Positions 34,489 through 44,677 of a stretch of DNA of 64,000 nt are shown here, in pieces. Position numbers and translations under genes: made by a program. The notes beneath the pieces were generated by a model. It was not told where the DNA came from. It did no database searches and worked only from the letters and a program-made list of their open reading frames with translations. The stretch is from Paracidovorax konjaci (GTDB lineage: Bacteria > Pseudomonadota > Gammaproteobacteria > Burkholderiales > Burkholderiaceae_C), in assembly GCF_900112675.1 (NCBI RefSeq), contig NZ_FOMQ01000005.1, positions 333,159 through 397,158 on the forward strand, given 5' to 3'. Numbering within the stretch: position 1 is the stretch's first letter; each line of letters starts with the position of its first letter.

Positions 34489-37400
34489 TCAGGCCGCAGG
34501 CTGCCGGGCGTCCGCCAGGAAGGTTTCGAGGGCCGCCACGGGCAGCGGCCGGCTGAAGAAGTAGCCCTGGTAGGCGAGGCAGCCCGCGCGCTCCAGCCGC
34601 TCGCGCTGCTCGGCGGTCTCCACGCCCTCGGCGATCACGTCCAGCCCGAGGCTGCGCGAGAGCGCGATGATCGTGTCCACGATGGCCGCGTCGTTCGGGT
34701 CGGTCAGCAGGTCGCGCACGAAGCTCTGGTCGATCTTGAGCTGGTCGAGCGGCATGCGCTTGAGGTAGCTGAGCGACGAGTAACCGGTGCCGAAGTCGTC
34801 CAGCGAGAAGCCCACGCCGTGCGCGCGCAGCGCCGACATGGTGGCGATGGTGGTTTCCATGTCCTCGACGAACAGGCTCTCGGTGAGTTCGAGCTTGAGG
34901 CGGGCGGCGGGCGCCCCGGTCATGGCGATGGCGCGCGCCACGTCGTCCACGAAGGCCTCGTGGTGGAACTGCCGCGAACTCACGTTCACCGCCATGCTGA
35001 GGTGCGCCCGGCCGGGCTCGCCCTGCCAGCGCGCGAGCTGGGCGCAGGCCGTGTGCAGCACCCAGCGGCCCAGCGGCAGCACGAGGCCGGTCTCCTCGGC
35101 CAGCGGGATGAATTCGCCGGGCGAGACCATGCCGCGCTGCGGATGCGGCCAGCGCACCAGCGCCTCGACGCCGGTGACGCGGCCCTGGTGGTCCACCTGC
35201 GGCTGGTAGTGCAGCGCGAACTGCTCGCGCGCCAGGGCGGTGCGCAGGTCGTTTTCCAGCTCGGCGCGCGCCGTGACCACGGCCTGCATGCCCGGGTCGA
35301 AGAAGCGCAGCGTGTTGCGGCCCGCGGTCTTGGCCTGGTACATGGCCAGGTCGGCCTGCTTGAGCAGCTCGCCCACGGTGGTGGCGCGCGCATCGCTGAA
35401 CGGCGCCACGCCGATGCTGGGCGTGCTGCGGTAGTGGTAGCCCTGCAGCACGTAGGGCGTGGCCAGCACCGCCAGGATCTTCTCGCCCACGGTGCGGGCG
35501 CTCATGGCCAGCTCTTCGGGGCGCGCGCTCAGGGCTTCGATCATCACCACGAACTCGTCGCCGCCCAGGCGGGCCACGGTGTCCACCGAGCGCACGCAGG
35601 TGTTCAGGCGCGCGGCCACCTGCTGCAGCAGCACGTCGCCCTGGTCGTGGCCCAGGGTGTCGTTGAGGGTCTTGAAGTTGTCCAGGTCGATGAACAGCAG
35701 CGCGCCGCCCTGGCGGCGCCGCTGCGCCGTGGCCAGCGCCTGGCGCATGCGGTCCATGAGCAGCATGCGGTTGGGCAGGCCGGTGAGCGAGTCGTAGAAC
35801 GCGAGCCGCTGGATCTCGCGCTCGGTGGCCTTGCGCTGCCCGATGTCGGTGTTGATCGCGAGGATGGCGTCCGGCTGGCCCTGCTCGCCCTTCACGAGCG
35901 TCCAGCGGCCCTCCACGTCCAGGCGGCGCCCGTCGCGGTGGAACTGCACGATCTCGCCGGTCCACTCGCCCTGCTTGCGCGTCGTGCCGGTCGCGCGCAG
36001 GAATTCCTGCGTGTCCTGGTAGAGCAGCGTGGCGATGGACTGGCCGGTCGCCTCCTCGCGCTTCCACCCGTAGAGCCGCTCGGCGCCTTCGTTCCAGAAG
36101 GTGATGCGGTGGTCGAGGTCGCGCACGATGATCGCGTCGCGCGCCTTGTCCAGCAGCGAGGCCTGGCGCCGGATGTGCGCGTCCGAGGCCTGGCGCGCCA
36201 TCTCGGCGGCGGCCCGCGCCGCGAAGATGCGCAGCGTGGAAACCACCATGCCCGGCTGCTGCAGGGGCTCGCGGAAGACGACGAAGATCAGCCCGATGGC
36301 CCGGCCTTCGGTGTCGCGCAGCTGCAGGCCCACGTAGGCCTGCGCGCCCAGCCGCGCCACGGGCGAGCTGGGGTACAGCTCGGCGATGCCGTGCGGTATG
36401 ACGCATTCGGTCTCGTTCACGAGGCGCAGGCTCGGTGTGCCTTCGAGCCCGTATTCGGCGTTGGGCTGGACCACGCCCTCCTCCACGCGCGAGAGCGTCA
36501 CCGCGCGCGGCAATTGCCCCGCCGGCTGCGGCAGCAGCCGCGTGACGCAGCCGGCCTGTGCGCCCAGCGCGTCGCACATGTGGCTGGCGAGCTGCTTGAA
36601 GAACTGGGTGCCGGTGCTGGCCGACACGGCGGCCGCGGCCTTGAGCACCACGGCCTGCAGGCGCTGCTGGTCCTGGCGCGTGCGCAAGCTGCCCAGCCCG
36701 AAGGCGATGTCGTTGGCGAGCTGCTGGAGCAGCTCGGCCTCTTCGGCGCCGGTCTCCAGCACCGTCTCTGGGTAGAGGGTGAGCAGGCCGAACACCTGCT
36801 CGGCATCGCGCAGCGGCAGGCTGATGACGGCCGGCAGGCCCAGCTGCGCGAGCGGCCGCGCCCACACGTCGGCCAGGGGCGCGCGCTGCACGTCGTGCAC
36901 GATCACGGGCCGGCCGCTGCGCAGCGCCTCGCCCGAGGGGCCGGGGCTGTGCGGCGTCCAGGGCGCGCCCGGGGCGCCGATGGGGCGCAATGTTTCCACG
37001 CCCACGGTGGTGAGGCCCGACCAGGCCACGGGCTCGATGCTCTGGCGCTCGGCGCCCGCGGCGTTCCAGCGGCGCACCATGCCCACCCAGGCGCTGCGGA
37101 ACCCGCCCACCTCGCGGGCGATGCGGCACACCTCCGAGAGCAGCGCCGCCTCGCCGGTGGCGCGCACCAGGGCCTCGTTGCAGGCGCTCAGCAGCCGCTG
37201 CACGGTGCCCACGCGCGCCAGTTCGCGCTCCACGCGCATGCGCTGCGTCACGTCGGTGGCCAGCACCTGGCGAGCCGACAGGCCATTGAAGGTGATGTCG
37301 CCCGCGTACACCTCCATGTCGATGAAGGTGCCGTCCTTCTTGACGTGGCGGCGGTGGACCGCGTCGCGCCGCACGCCGGGCGCCAGCGCGCGCGCCTCGA

Positions 37401-39003
37401 GCTCGTTGGCGGCCCGGTCCTCCTCGGGCCAGAACTGCACGGTGGTCATGCGCAGCAGCTCGGCCTCGCTGTAGCCGTAATGGCGCACCATCGCCCGGTT
37501 CACGGCCAGGATGCGCAGGCTGCCGCGCTCGTAGACCCACATGGGCTGGGGATGGGCATCGAAGAGCGCGCGGTACTGCTGCTCGGAAGCGCTCAGCTGC
37601 GCGGCATAGCTGCGCAGCTGCAGCATCGCGCCCAGCGATTCGGCCAGGATCTGCACATAGGCCACGTGGCGCTGCGAGAAGGTGAACAGCGGATCGGCGT
37701 TCACCTTGAGCATGCCCAGCACGGTCTCGCCCGCGCGCAGCGGTGCGGCGACGAAGGACAGCGCACCGTGCCGGCCGCCGTCGGTGGCCATCGAGGCATG
37801 GGCCAGCGAATGCTTGCCGTCCCCGTGGAGGACGGTCTCGCCCGATTCGAGCTGGTGCCACAGCGGGTAGCCCAGCACGGGGCGGATCTCGTGCAGCGGG
37901 GCCGCGTGGCGGCCGATGCTCGCGCGCACGCGAAGCCGGTCGCCCTCGCGCAGCACCACCATCGCGCCGTGGGCATCGGCCAGGTCCATGGCCGTGCGCG
38001 CCACCAGCTGCAGCACCTCGTCCAGAGGCAGGTCGGGCGCGCTCATGCGCTGCTGCACGCGCACCAGCTCGGCATGGGCGCTCGCGTCGCGCTGCGCCTG
38101 CAGCGCGCTCTGCTTCTGGGCGCTGATGTCGGTCATGCCGCCCACCATGCGCATGGCCAGGCCCTCGTCGTCGCGGATCACGAATCCGCGGTCGCGCACC
38201 CAGGCATAGCTGCCGTCCTGGCGGCGGAAGCGGTATTCGTCGGTCCAGTGGCGCGCCGTGCCCTCGATGGCCGCATGGATGCCCTCCAGCACCATGTCGC
38301 TGTCGTCGGGGTGCAGGCGCTGGGTCCAGGAGGTGCTGTCGTGCGGCAGCGTCTGCAGCGGCACGCCGAAGAGCGTCTCCATGCCCTCGTTCCACCACAT
38401 CGAATCGTCGGTGAGGTTCCAGTCCCAGATCGCATCGGCCGTGGCGCGCGCCACGAGGTGGAAGCGCTCCTCGGACAGCGCGCGGTCCTGCGCGCGGCGG
38501 GCCATGCTGCGGCGCTGGCGGCGCACTTCCAGCAGCGCCATCGCCTGGCTGGCGATGGCCTGCAGGGCTTCGAGCTGTGCCCCCTGCAGGGCACGCGGGG
38601 AGGTGTCCATCACCACCACGGCGCCCAGCACCAGCCCTTCGGCGGTGGCGAGCGGCATGCAGGCGGCCATGCGCACGCGGGGCGGCCCCTGCACCAGCGG
38701 ATGGTCGCGCAGCACGGGGTGGGTGCTCGCGTCCTGCACCTGCGCCAGCCGGCCGTCCTGCGCCAGCGCGCACAGCGCATGCGCGCCGGCGAGGTGCTGC
38801 AGCGACGCGACCGGCATGCCGACGCTGGCCTTGAACCACTCGCGGTCGGCGTCCACGAAGCCGATGGCCGCCAGCGGCGCGCCGCACAGATGCGCGGCCA
38901 GCCGGGCGAGCTGGTCGAAAGACTCTTCGGTGGCGGTGTCGAGGACGGCGCACGCATGCAGCGCGTCCAGGCGCCGGCAGACCGTGTCCGAACGGGAGCC
39001 CAT
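34489..39003 (-). CDS. GAF/PAS multi-sensor GGDEF-EAL protein
   Basis: 1504 residues from ATG 39003 (a GTG at 39123 could add 40). An N-terminal GAF domain (DTVCRRLDALHACAVLD...) leads to a PAS/PAC unit, a second GAF, a PAS (QYRALFDAHPQPMWVYE), a third GAF, a fourth GAF-like domain and a PAS (DAIIVRDLDHRITFWNEGAERLYGW), then GGDEF (RLGGDEFVV intact) and EAL (GVEALVRWPHP, LELTES, DDFGTGYSSLSYL, KIDQSFV, EGVET intact). Both c-di-GMP synthesis and hydrolysis are possible by motif. No membrane segment is seen, so it is probably cytosolic. It is the first gene right of the DnaA-box region. Confidence 0.9.
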   Translation of the reverse strand: MGSRSDTVCRRLDALHACAVLDTATEESFDQLARLAAHLCGAPLAAIGFVDADREWFKASVGMPVASLQHLAGAHALCALAQDGRLAQVQDASTHPVLRDHPLVQGPPRVRMAACMPLATAEGLVLGAVVVMDTSPRALQGAQLEALQAIASQAMALLEVRRQRRSMARRAQDRALSEERFHLVARATADAIWDWNLTDDSMWWNEGMETLFGVPLQTLPHDSTSWTQRLHPDDSDMVLEGIHAAIEGTARHWTDEYRFRRQDGSYAWVRDRGFVIRDDEGLAMRMVGGMTDISAQKQSALQAQRDASAHAELVRVQQRMSAPDLPLDEVLQLVARTAMDLADAHGAMVVLREGDRLRVRASIGRHAAPLHEIRPVLGYPLWHQLESGETVLHGDGKHSLAHASMATDGGRHGALSFVAAPLRAGETVLGMLKVNADPLFTFSQRHVAYVQILAESLGAMLQLRSYAAQLSASEQQYRALFDAHPQPMWVYERGSLRILAVNRAMVRHYGYSEAELLRMTTVQFWPEEDRAANELEARALAPGVRRDAVHRRHVKKDGTFIDMEVYAGDITFNGLSARQVLATDVTQRMRVERELARVGTVQRLLSACNEALVRATGEAALLSEVCRIAREVGGFRSAWVGMVRRWNAAGAERQSIEPVAWSGLTTVGVETLRPIGAPGAPWTPHSPGPSGEALRSGRPVIVHDVQRAPLADVWARPLAQLGLPAVISLPLRDAEQVFGLLTLYPETVLETGAEEAELLQQLANDIAFGLGSLRTRQDQQRLQAVVLKAAAAVSASTGTQFFKQLASHMCDALGAQAGCVTRLLPQPAGQLPRAVTLSRVEEGVVQPNAEYGLEGTPSLRLVNETECVIPHGIAELYPSSPVARLGAQAYVGLQLRDTEGRAIGLIFVVFREPLQQPGMVVSTLRIFAARAAAEMARQASDAHIRRQASLLDKARDAIIVRDLDHRITFWNEGAERLYGWKREEATGQSIATLLYQDTQEFLRATGTTRKQGEWTGEIVQFHRDGRRLDVEGRWTLVKGEQGQPDAILAINTDIGQRKATEREIQRLAFYDSLTGLPNRMLLMDRMRQALATAQRRRQGGALLFIDLDNFKTLNDTLGHDQGDVLLQQVAARLNTCVRSVDTVARLGGDEFVVMIEALSARPEELAMSARTVGEKILAVLATPYVLQGYHYRSTPSIGVAPFSDARATTVGELLKQADLAMYQAKTAGRNTLRFFDPGMQAVVTARAELENDLRTALAREQFALHYQPQVDHQGRVTGVEALVRWPHPQRGMVSPGEFIPLAEETGLVLPLGRWVLHTACAQLARWQGEPGRAHLSMAVNVSSRQFHHEAFVDDVARAIAMTGAPAARLKLELTESLFVEDMETTIATMSALRAHGVGFSLDDFGTGYSSLSYLKRMPLDQLKIDQSFVRDLLTDPNDAAIVDTIIALSRSLGLDVIAEGVETAEQRERLERAGCLAYQGYFFSRPLPVAALETFLADARQPAA

Positions 39004-39188
39004 GGTCAGTGCACCGGCCCGCCGCACGGGGTCCGGCGCCCCGGGCGGGGCGGTGTCGGAAGCAGTGGCGGCGGCACCTGCATGGTTGGGCGAGGACGGG
39101 GTGGGGTGGCGTGGACGCGCCACCCGTGCCGGGGCAGCACGGAAAGGCGCGGATGTTTCCGAATGCTACACCGGCCCACCCGCTGACC

Positions 39189-39210
39189 GGTTCCACGAAA
39201 ACGTGGAATC
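39189..39210. terminator. Inverted repeat after aroG
   Basis: TTCCACG-aaaa-CGTGGAA, a perfect 7-bp stem in the gap between the DAHP synthase stop and the GGDEF-EAL gene. There is no T-run on the minus strand, so it is a weak terminator candidate or a protein site. Confidence 0.4.
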
Positions 39211-39247
39211 CGCCCAGAAAACAACAGCCGGGCGACCGGGGCGCGCT

Positions 39248-40378
<1,131 letters not shown>

Positions 40379-40473
40379 GGGCGCCGATTGTCGCGCCCCC
40401 GGCCGGCAGTCCCCTGCGCGGGCCCGAACCCGCCAGCCCCAGGCCAGCGGACGCCGCAGGGGGCGCCGAACCC

Positions 40474-40992
40474 TCAGGGTCTGCGGAATGCCGTGGGCTG
40501 CCGCGACCAGTAGCCCGAATTGAACCGGTCCAGGCGCACCGTGCCGCCCGTGGACGGCGCGTGCACGAAGCGGCCGCCTTCCACGACGATGCCTGCGTGC
40601 GTCGGGCGGCCGGACCCGAAGACCACCAGGTCGCCGGTGCGCGCCTCGTCGGCCGCCACGGGCGCACCGAAGTCGCTCAGTTGCGCCACGGTGCGCGGCG
40701 GCGCGACGCCGGCCAGGCTGCGGTACACGTAGCCGATCAGGCCGCTGCAGTCGAAGCCGCCCTCGGGCGTGTTGCCGCCGTAGCGGTACGGCGTGCCGAC
40801 CAGGCCCATCGCATGGATGGCGATGTCGCTCGATTGCTCGGGGGTCAGGCGGGAATACGCGGGGTACGCGGCGCCGCCGCCGCGGGGCGTGCGCGGCGGC
40901 GCCGAGCCGCACGCGGACAGCACCAGCGCCGCGGCGATGAGCGCGGCCCTGCGGGCTGGGTCCCGGGGGGCGGGGAGGGGCTCGATCTGCAT
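40474..40992 (-). CDS. NlpC/P60 endopeptidase lipoprotein
   Basis: 172 residues. The N-terminal signal ends in lipobox LSAC (Cys about 28), so it is lipid-anchored. The NlpC/P60 domain follows: MGLVGTPYRYGGNTPEGGFDCSGLIGYVYR has the nucleophilic Cys, and RPTHAGIVVEGGRFVHAPSTGGTVR the catalytic His and its His/Asn partner region. It cuts peptide stems of peptidoglycan, probably during wall remodelling. ATG 40992 is chosen for the signal sequence. It is encoded just downstream of leuA (71-bp gap) on the same strand. Confidence 0.9.
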   Translation of the reverse strand: MQIEPLPAPRDPARRAALIAAALVLSACGSAPPRTPRGGGAAYPAYSRLTPEQSSDIAIHAMGLVGTPYRYGGNTPEGGFDCSGLIGYVYRSLAGVAPPRTVAQLSDFGAPVAADEARTGDLVVFGSGRPTHAGIVVEGGRFVHAPSTGGTVRLDRFNSGYWSRQPTAFRRP

Positions 40993-41063
40993 GGCGCCGC
41001 AGGTTAACCCAAGCATGGAGCCCGCCGCCGCCCCGGGGCTTTGTGCGGCGGGCACTGCCGTCT

Positions 41064-42770
41064 TCAGGCCTCGGCGGGCGCAGCCTCCGCCGTGCCGGCC
41101 TTCGCGCCGCGGCGCGCGATCAGCCGGTTGGCCACCGCCACCACGGCCTGCACCGATGCGCTCACGATGCTGTGGTCCAGGCCCACGCCGAAGGTGGCGC
41201 CCGGCACGCCTTCCAGTGCGGCTTCCACGATGGCGAGCGCCTGCGCACCGGCGCCGGCGCCGGTGGCGCGTTCCTCGTAGTGGTCCACGCGCATCGGCAG
41301 GCCGAGCGCATCGACCGTGGCATCGATCGGGCCGTTGCCGCGGCCCTGCAGGGTCTGGCGCACGCCGTCGATGGTCACGTCGAGCGCGATGCCCTGCCCG
41401 TCTTCCTCCAGGCGCTGGCCGTGCAGCGTGAGCGCGCCAGCCGTGCCCTGGGCGGGCGCGGCGATGTAGGTGCGGGAGAAGAGGTCCCACAGCGCATCGC
41501 CATCCATCTCGCCCTCGCTCGCGTCGGTGGCGCGCTGCACCACGGCGCTGAACTCCACCTGCAGGCGGCGCGGCATCACCACGCCGCGTTCGCGCTCCAG
41601 CAGGAAGGCGATGCCGCCCTTGCCCGACTGGCTGTTCACGCGGATCACGCTGTCGTAGCTGCGGCCCACGTCGGCCGGGTCGATGGGCAGGTACGGCACT
41701 TCCCAGAGTCCTTGCGGATCCTGCGCCGCGAAGCCCTTCTTGATCGCGTCCTGGTGGGATCCGGAGAACGCGGTGAACACGAGGTCGCCCGCATAGGGGT
41801 GGCGCGGGTGCACGGGCAGCGAGGTGCATTCCTCGGCCACGCGTGCCACGTGCGTGATGTCGGAGAAATCGAGGTTCGGGTGCACGCCCTGCGTGTACAT
41901 GTTGAGCGCGAGCGTCACGATGTCCACGTTGCCGCAGCGCTCGCCGTTGCCGAAGAGGCAGCCTTCCACGCGGTCGGCGCCGGCCATCATCGCCAGCTCG
42001 GCGGCGGCCACGCCGGTGCCGCGGTCGTTGTGCGGGTGCACCGAGAGCACGATGTGCTCGCGCGGCGCGAGGCGGCGGTGCATCCACTCGATCTGGTCGG
42101 CGAACACGTTCGGCGTGGCGTTCTCCACCGTGGTCGGCAGGTTGATGATGATCGGGCGGCCGGGGCCCGCGTTCCAGGCCGCGATGGCCGTCTGGCAGGC
42201 GCGCAGCGACACGTCCAGCTCGGTGGCGCTGAAGGTCTCGGGCGAATACTGCAGGGTCCACGCCGTGCCGGGCTGCGCGTCGGTGAGCCGCTTGAGGAAG
42301 GACACGTGGTGGTCGATGAACGCCATCACCTGCGATACGTTCATCCCGAACACGATGCGCCGCCAGGCGGGGGCGGTGGCGTTGTAGAGGTGCACGATGG
42401 CGCGCGGCGCGCCCTGCACGGCCTGCACCGTGCGCTCGATCAGGTCTTCGCGCGACTGCGTCATCACCATGAGCGTCACGTAGTCGGGGATGCGGTCCTC
42501 TTCGATGAGGCGGCGCACGAAATCGAAATCGGTCTGCGACGCGGCAGGAAAGCCCACCTCGATCTCCTTGAAGCCGATGCGCACGAGTTCCTCGAAGAGG
42601 CGCATCTTGCGGTCGCCGTTCATCGGCTCGAACAGGGCCTGGTTGCCGTCGCGCAGATCGGTGGAGAGCCAGATCGGCGCCTGCGTGATGGAACGGGAGG
42701 GCCAGGTGCGGTCGGGCAAGGCGACGGGGGCGATGGGCTGGTACTTGGTGGCGGGCTTGGCGGTCATCAT
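41064..42770 (-). CDS. leuA: 2-isopropylmalate synthase
   Basis: 568 residues; it condenses 2-ketoisovalerate and acetyl-CoA, committing carbon to leucine. It is the type with an N-terminal catalytic barrel (WLSTDLRDGNQALFEPM, SVHPHNDRGTGVAAAELAMMAGADRVEGCLFGNGERCGNVD with metal-binding HPHND) and a C-terminal regulatory LeuA-dimer domain binding leucine. Two adjacent ATGs (42770, 42767) leave one residue uncertain; GGAG lies just upstream. The 210-bp leader between it and a Leu-codon peptide shows it is controlled by attenuation. Confidence 0.95.
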   Translation of the reverse strand: MMTAKPATKYQPIAPVALPDRTWPSRSITQAPIWLSTDLRDGNQALFEPMNGDRKMRLFEELVRIGFKEIEVGFPAASQTDFDFVRRLIEEDRIPDYVTLMVMTQSREDLIERTVQAVQGAPRAIVHLYNATAPAWRRIVFGMNVSQVMAFIDHHVSFLKRLTDAQPGTAWTLQYSPETFSATELDVSLRACQTAIAAWNAGPGRPIIINLPTTVENATPNVFADQIEWMHRRLAPREHIVLSVHPHNDRGTGVAAAELAMMAGADRVEGCLFGNGERCGNVDIVTLALNMYTQGVHPNLDFSDITHVARVAEECTSLPVHPRHPYAGDLVFTAFSGSHQDAIKKGFAAQDPQGLWEVPYLPIDPADVGRSYDSVIRVNSQSGKGGIAFLLERERGVVMPRRLQVEFSAVVQRATDASEGEMDGDALWDLFSRTYIAAPAQGTAGALTLHGQRLEEDGQGIALDVTIDGVRQTLQGRGNGPIDATVDALGLPMRVDHYEERATGAGAGAQALAIVEAALEGVPGATFGVGLDHSIVSASVQAVVAVANRLIARRGAKAGTAEAAPAEA

Positions 42771-42874
42771 GATGGGAGGCTCCACGAAACGGTGCCTGCC
42801 GGGCGGGCCACCGCCCCAGGGCGGTGGTGGGACGGCAACGGTGCCGCCACGGCAGGATCAACAGGAAGAAGAAG

Positions 42875-42922
42875 AAAAACCGGTGCGACGTTCCCTGCAG
42901 CCCTCCACTCGCGTGGAGGCTG
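42875..42922 (-). promoter_or_regulatory. leuA leader hairpin and T-run (candidate attenuator)
   Basis: On the minus strand CAGCCTCCAC-gcga-GTGGAGGGCTG (42898-42922) forms a 10-bp stem with one bulge. An enclosing pair CGACGTCCC / GGGAACGTCG could move the base of the structure next to the following TTTTTCTTCTTC (42871-42879). The exact terminator/antiterminator pairing is not certain. Confidence 0.55.
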
Positions 42923-42981
42923 GTTCGTGGGCCGGGGTCAGGGGGACGTCGGTGTTGCGCGGGCTGGCGACGGGTGTCGGT

Positions 42982-43071
42982 TCAGCGGGCAACGGGGGAA
43001 GCAAACGCAGGCAGACCCCGGCCAGGCACTAGGCCTAGAGCTAGGGTCGATAGAAGGTGGCTGCGTTGCAT
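42982..43071 (-). CDS. leuL: Leucine leader peptide
   Basis: 29-residue peptide starting MQRSHLLSTLALGLVPG. Five leucines fall in twelve codons and are read as CTT, CTA, CTA, CTA and CTA, although leucine is nearly always CTG in this genome. Such rare-codon runs let ribosome stalling sense Leu-tRNA. It sits 211 bp upstream of leuA, directly after a promoter, and is followed by hairpins and a T-run. This is the classic layout of transcription attenuation. Confidence 0.85.
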   Translation of the reverse strand: MQRSHLLSTLALGLVPGRGLPAFASPVAR

Positions 43072-43094
43072 GGGGTGTCGGAAAACGAGGGGCC

Positions 43095-43124
43095 ATGCTA
43101 GCACAGGCCCTGTCGCGCGGTAAA
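43095..43124 (-). promoter_or_regulatory. Promoter of the leuL-leuA transcript
   Basis: Minus strand: -35 TTTACC (43119-43124), 18-bp spacer, extended -10 TGCTAGCAT (hexamer TAGCAT at 43095-43100). Transcription would start near 43088, 17 nt before the leader-peptide ATG. Confidence 0.7.
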
Positions 43125-43132
43125 CACCGGCG

Positions 43133-44047
43133 TCAGGCCGCGCTTGCGCCGGTGGCCGTGTCGTCGCCGGAAACATGCAGCTGCTCGCGCAGTGCGGCCG
43201 CCAGGGCCGAGGACCGGCCTGCGGGCTCGAACAGCCACATCTCGTAGAGCGGCAGCGATTCGCGCAACCGCAGGGGCACGAGCTGCCGGTCCTGGCCTCC
43301 GAGCAATGCGGGGTGGGGCACCACGGCCAGCAGATCGGTGTGCGCGACCATCTGCAGCATGCTGGCGAAATCCGGGCACCGGGCGGCCACCCGGGGCGGC
43401 TGCAGGCGGCGGACCCGGTGCGCCTCCGACAGCACGTCCACCGGCCCGCGGGTGCTGGGCTCCACGCGGGCCCAGGCCGCGCCCTCCAGTTCCGCCAGCG
43501 AGCGTGCCCGGGCGAGCGGATGGTCCCGCCGGGCATAGATCCGGGGGGCCAGCGCGTAGAGCCGATGCCGCAGCGTGCCTGGAGGGTCGAAACCCCGGGG
43601 CAGCGGCGCGATCACCGCATCGAGCCGCCGCTCCAGCAGGGCGGCCAAGAGGCTCCCCTCGTCGGCGGACACCATCTCCAGCGAGCGCCGCGGGCGCCCT
43701 TCGCACCAGTGCGCGTAGAGCGCCGGCCCGCACACCAGGGCAGCGGACGGCGTCACGCCGCAGCGCAGCACGCGGGCGGCGGCCGGGCCGGCCTTCGGAG
43801 CGGCCCCGGCTGCCAGGGCATCGATGCGCTCGCTCACGGAACGCGAGGTGGCTGCCACCTGCCGCGCGAGGTCGGTCGGTACCCGCCGCCGGCCCTGCCG
43901 CTCCAGCAGCGGCGCGCCGAAGCGGCCCTGCAGCGCATGCATGCCGTGGCTGATCGCGGGCTGCGAGACACCGCACGCCCGGGCTGCTGCGGCAAAGGAG
44001 CCGTGCTCGATCACGGCCCGCAGGTATTCGAGATGGCGCAGATACAT
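43133..44047 (-). CDS. LysR-family transcriptional regulator
   Basis: 304 residues. The N-terminal winged helix-turn-helix is MYLRHLEYLRAVIEHGSFAAAARACGVSQPAISHGMHALQGRFG; the remainder is the two-lobed LysR effector-binding fold. ATG 44047 is chosen over a TTG six bases upstream. It is divergent from the NTF2-like gene at 44142, its likely target by usual LysR logic, and is not obviously linked to leucine synthesis although its stop lies just before the leu promoter. Effector unknown. Confidence 0.9.
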   Translation of the reverse strand: MYLRHLEYLRAVIEHGSFAAAARACGVSQPAISHGMHALQGRFGAPLLERQGRRRVPTDLARQVAATSRSVSERIDALAAGAAPKAGPAAARVLRCGVTPSAALVCGPALYAHWCEGRPRRSLEMVSADEGSLLAALLERRLDAVIAPLPRGFDPPGTLRHRLYALAPRIYARRDHPLARARSLAELEGAAWARVEPSTRGPVDVLSEAHRVRRLQPPRVAARCPDFASMLQMVAHTDLLAVVPHPALLGGQDRQLVPLRLRESLPLYEMWLFEPAGRSSALAAALREQLHVSGDDTATGASAA

Positions 44048-44141
44048 AAGCAATGTTTATATATCGGGCCCGCCCCCCGCTTGCCGTGACTGCACTGCTC
44101 GGGAATGCTGTGCGGCAACACAGAACAGAAAGGGCCACCAA

Positions 44142-44579
44142 ATGCCGCAGCCGCAGCCGCAGCCACAGCCGCTCGCTACCGTCCGCACCTACCTCTCCCA
44201 CCTGCATGCGGGCGATACCGCCGGGCTGGTGGCCTGCTTCGAGGACGACGGAACCGTGCATTCCCCCTTCCTGGGCACCCTGCCGGCGCAGGTTTTCTTT
44301 CCGCGGCTCGCGCAATCGTCTTCTGCGAGCGTGATCACGCCCATCGACCTGTTCGCATCGGCGGAGCCGGCCGCCGAGCGGGTCCGCGTGGCGGCCTATT
44401 TCCGCTACGACTGGACGCTGGACGACGGCCGGGAACTGACATTCACCTGCGTCGACGTGTTCACTTTTGCCGGCGGCAGCGACCGCATCCAGCACATGCA
44501 CATCGTCTACGACACCCATCCGCTGCGCACGCAGGTGGGCGACAAATACGCGCCCGATCCGGTCCAGGCCGGCACCTGA
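44142..44579 (+). CDS. SnoaL/NTF2-like protein
   Basis: 145 residues with the cone-shaped NTF2-like fold pattern: VRTYLSHLHAGDTAGLVACFEDDGTVHSPFLG at the start, then VAAYFRYDWTLDDGRELTFTCVDVFTFAGGSDRIQHMHIVYDTHP. No catalytic residues can be assigned with confidence. It begins with a (PQ)n run, MPQPQPQPQP. Divergent from the LysR gene, which probably controls it. Confidence 0.8.
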   Translation: MPQPQPQPQPLATVRTYLSHLHAGDTAGLVACFEDDGTVHSPFLGTLPAQVFFPRLAQSSSASVITPIDLFASAEPAAERVRVAAYFRYDWTLDDGRELTFTCVDVFTFAGGSDRIQHMHIVYDTHPLRTQVGDKYAPDPVQAGT

Positions 44580-44652
44580 ACATTCCCGCGGCATCGACCG
44601 AACGACGCTGCGAATACACCCTGGCTGCGGCAGATTCCATACAAAAGGAACT

Positions 44653-44671
44653 TTGTACTAGAACAGTACAA
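44653..44671. promoter_or_regulatory. Operator-like dyad before the MocR gene
   Basis: TTGTACT-agaac-AGTACAA, perfect 7-bp arms, ending 6 bp before the ATG. A regulator with a GntR-type DNA-binding domain could autorepress here. Confidence 0.6.
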
Positions 44672-44677
44672 TTTCGT

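Noticed and set aside
34396..39196. Open frames of about 1570-1600 codons on both strands over the GGDEF-EAL gene
   Set aside because: They are mirror frames caused by high GC at third positions; their translations are Arg/Gly/Ala-rich with no domain, while the minus-strand frame ending at 34489 has complete family motifs.
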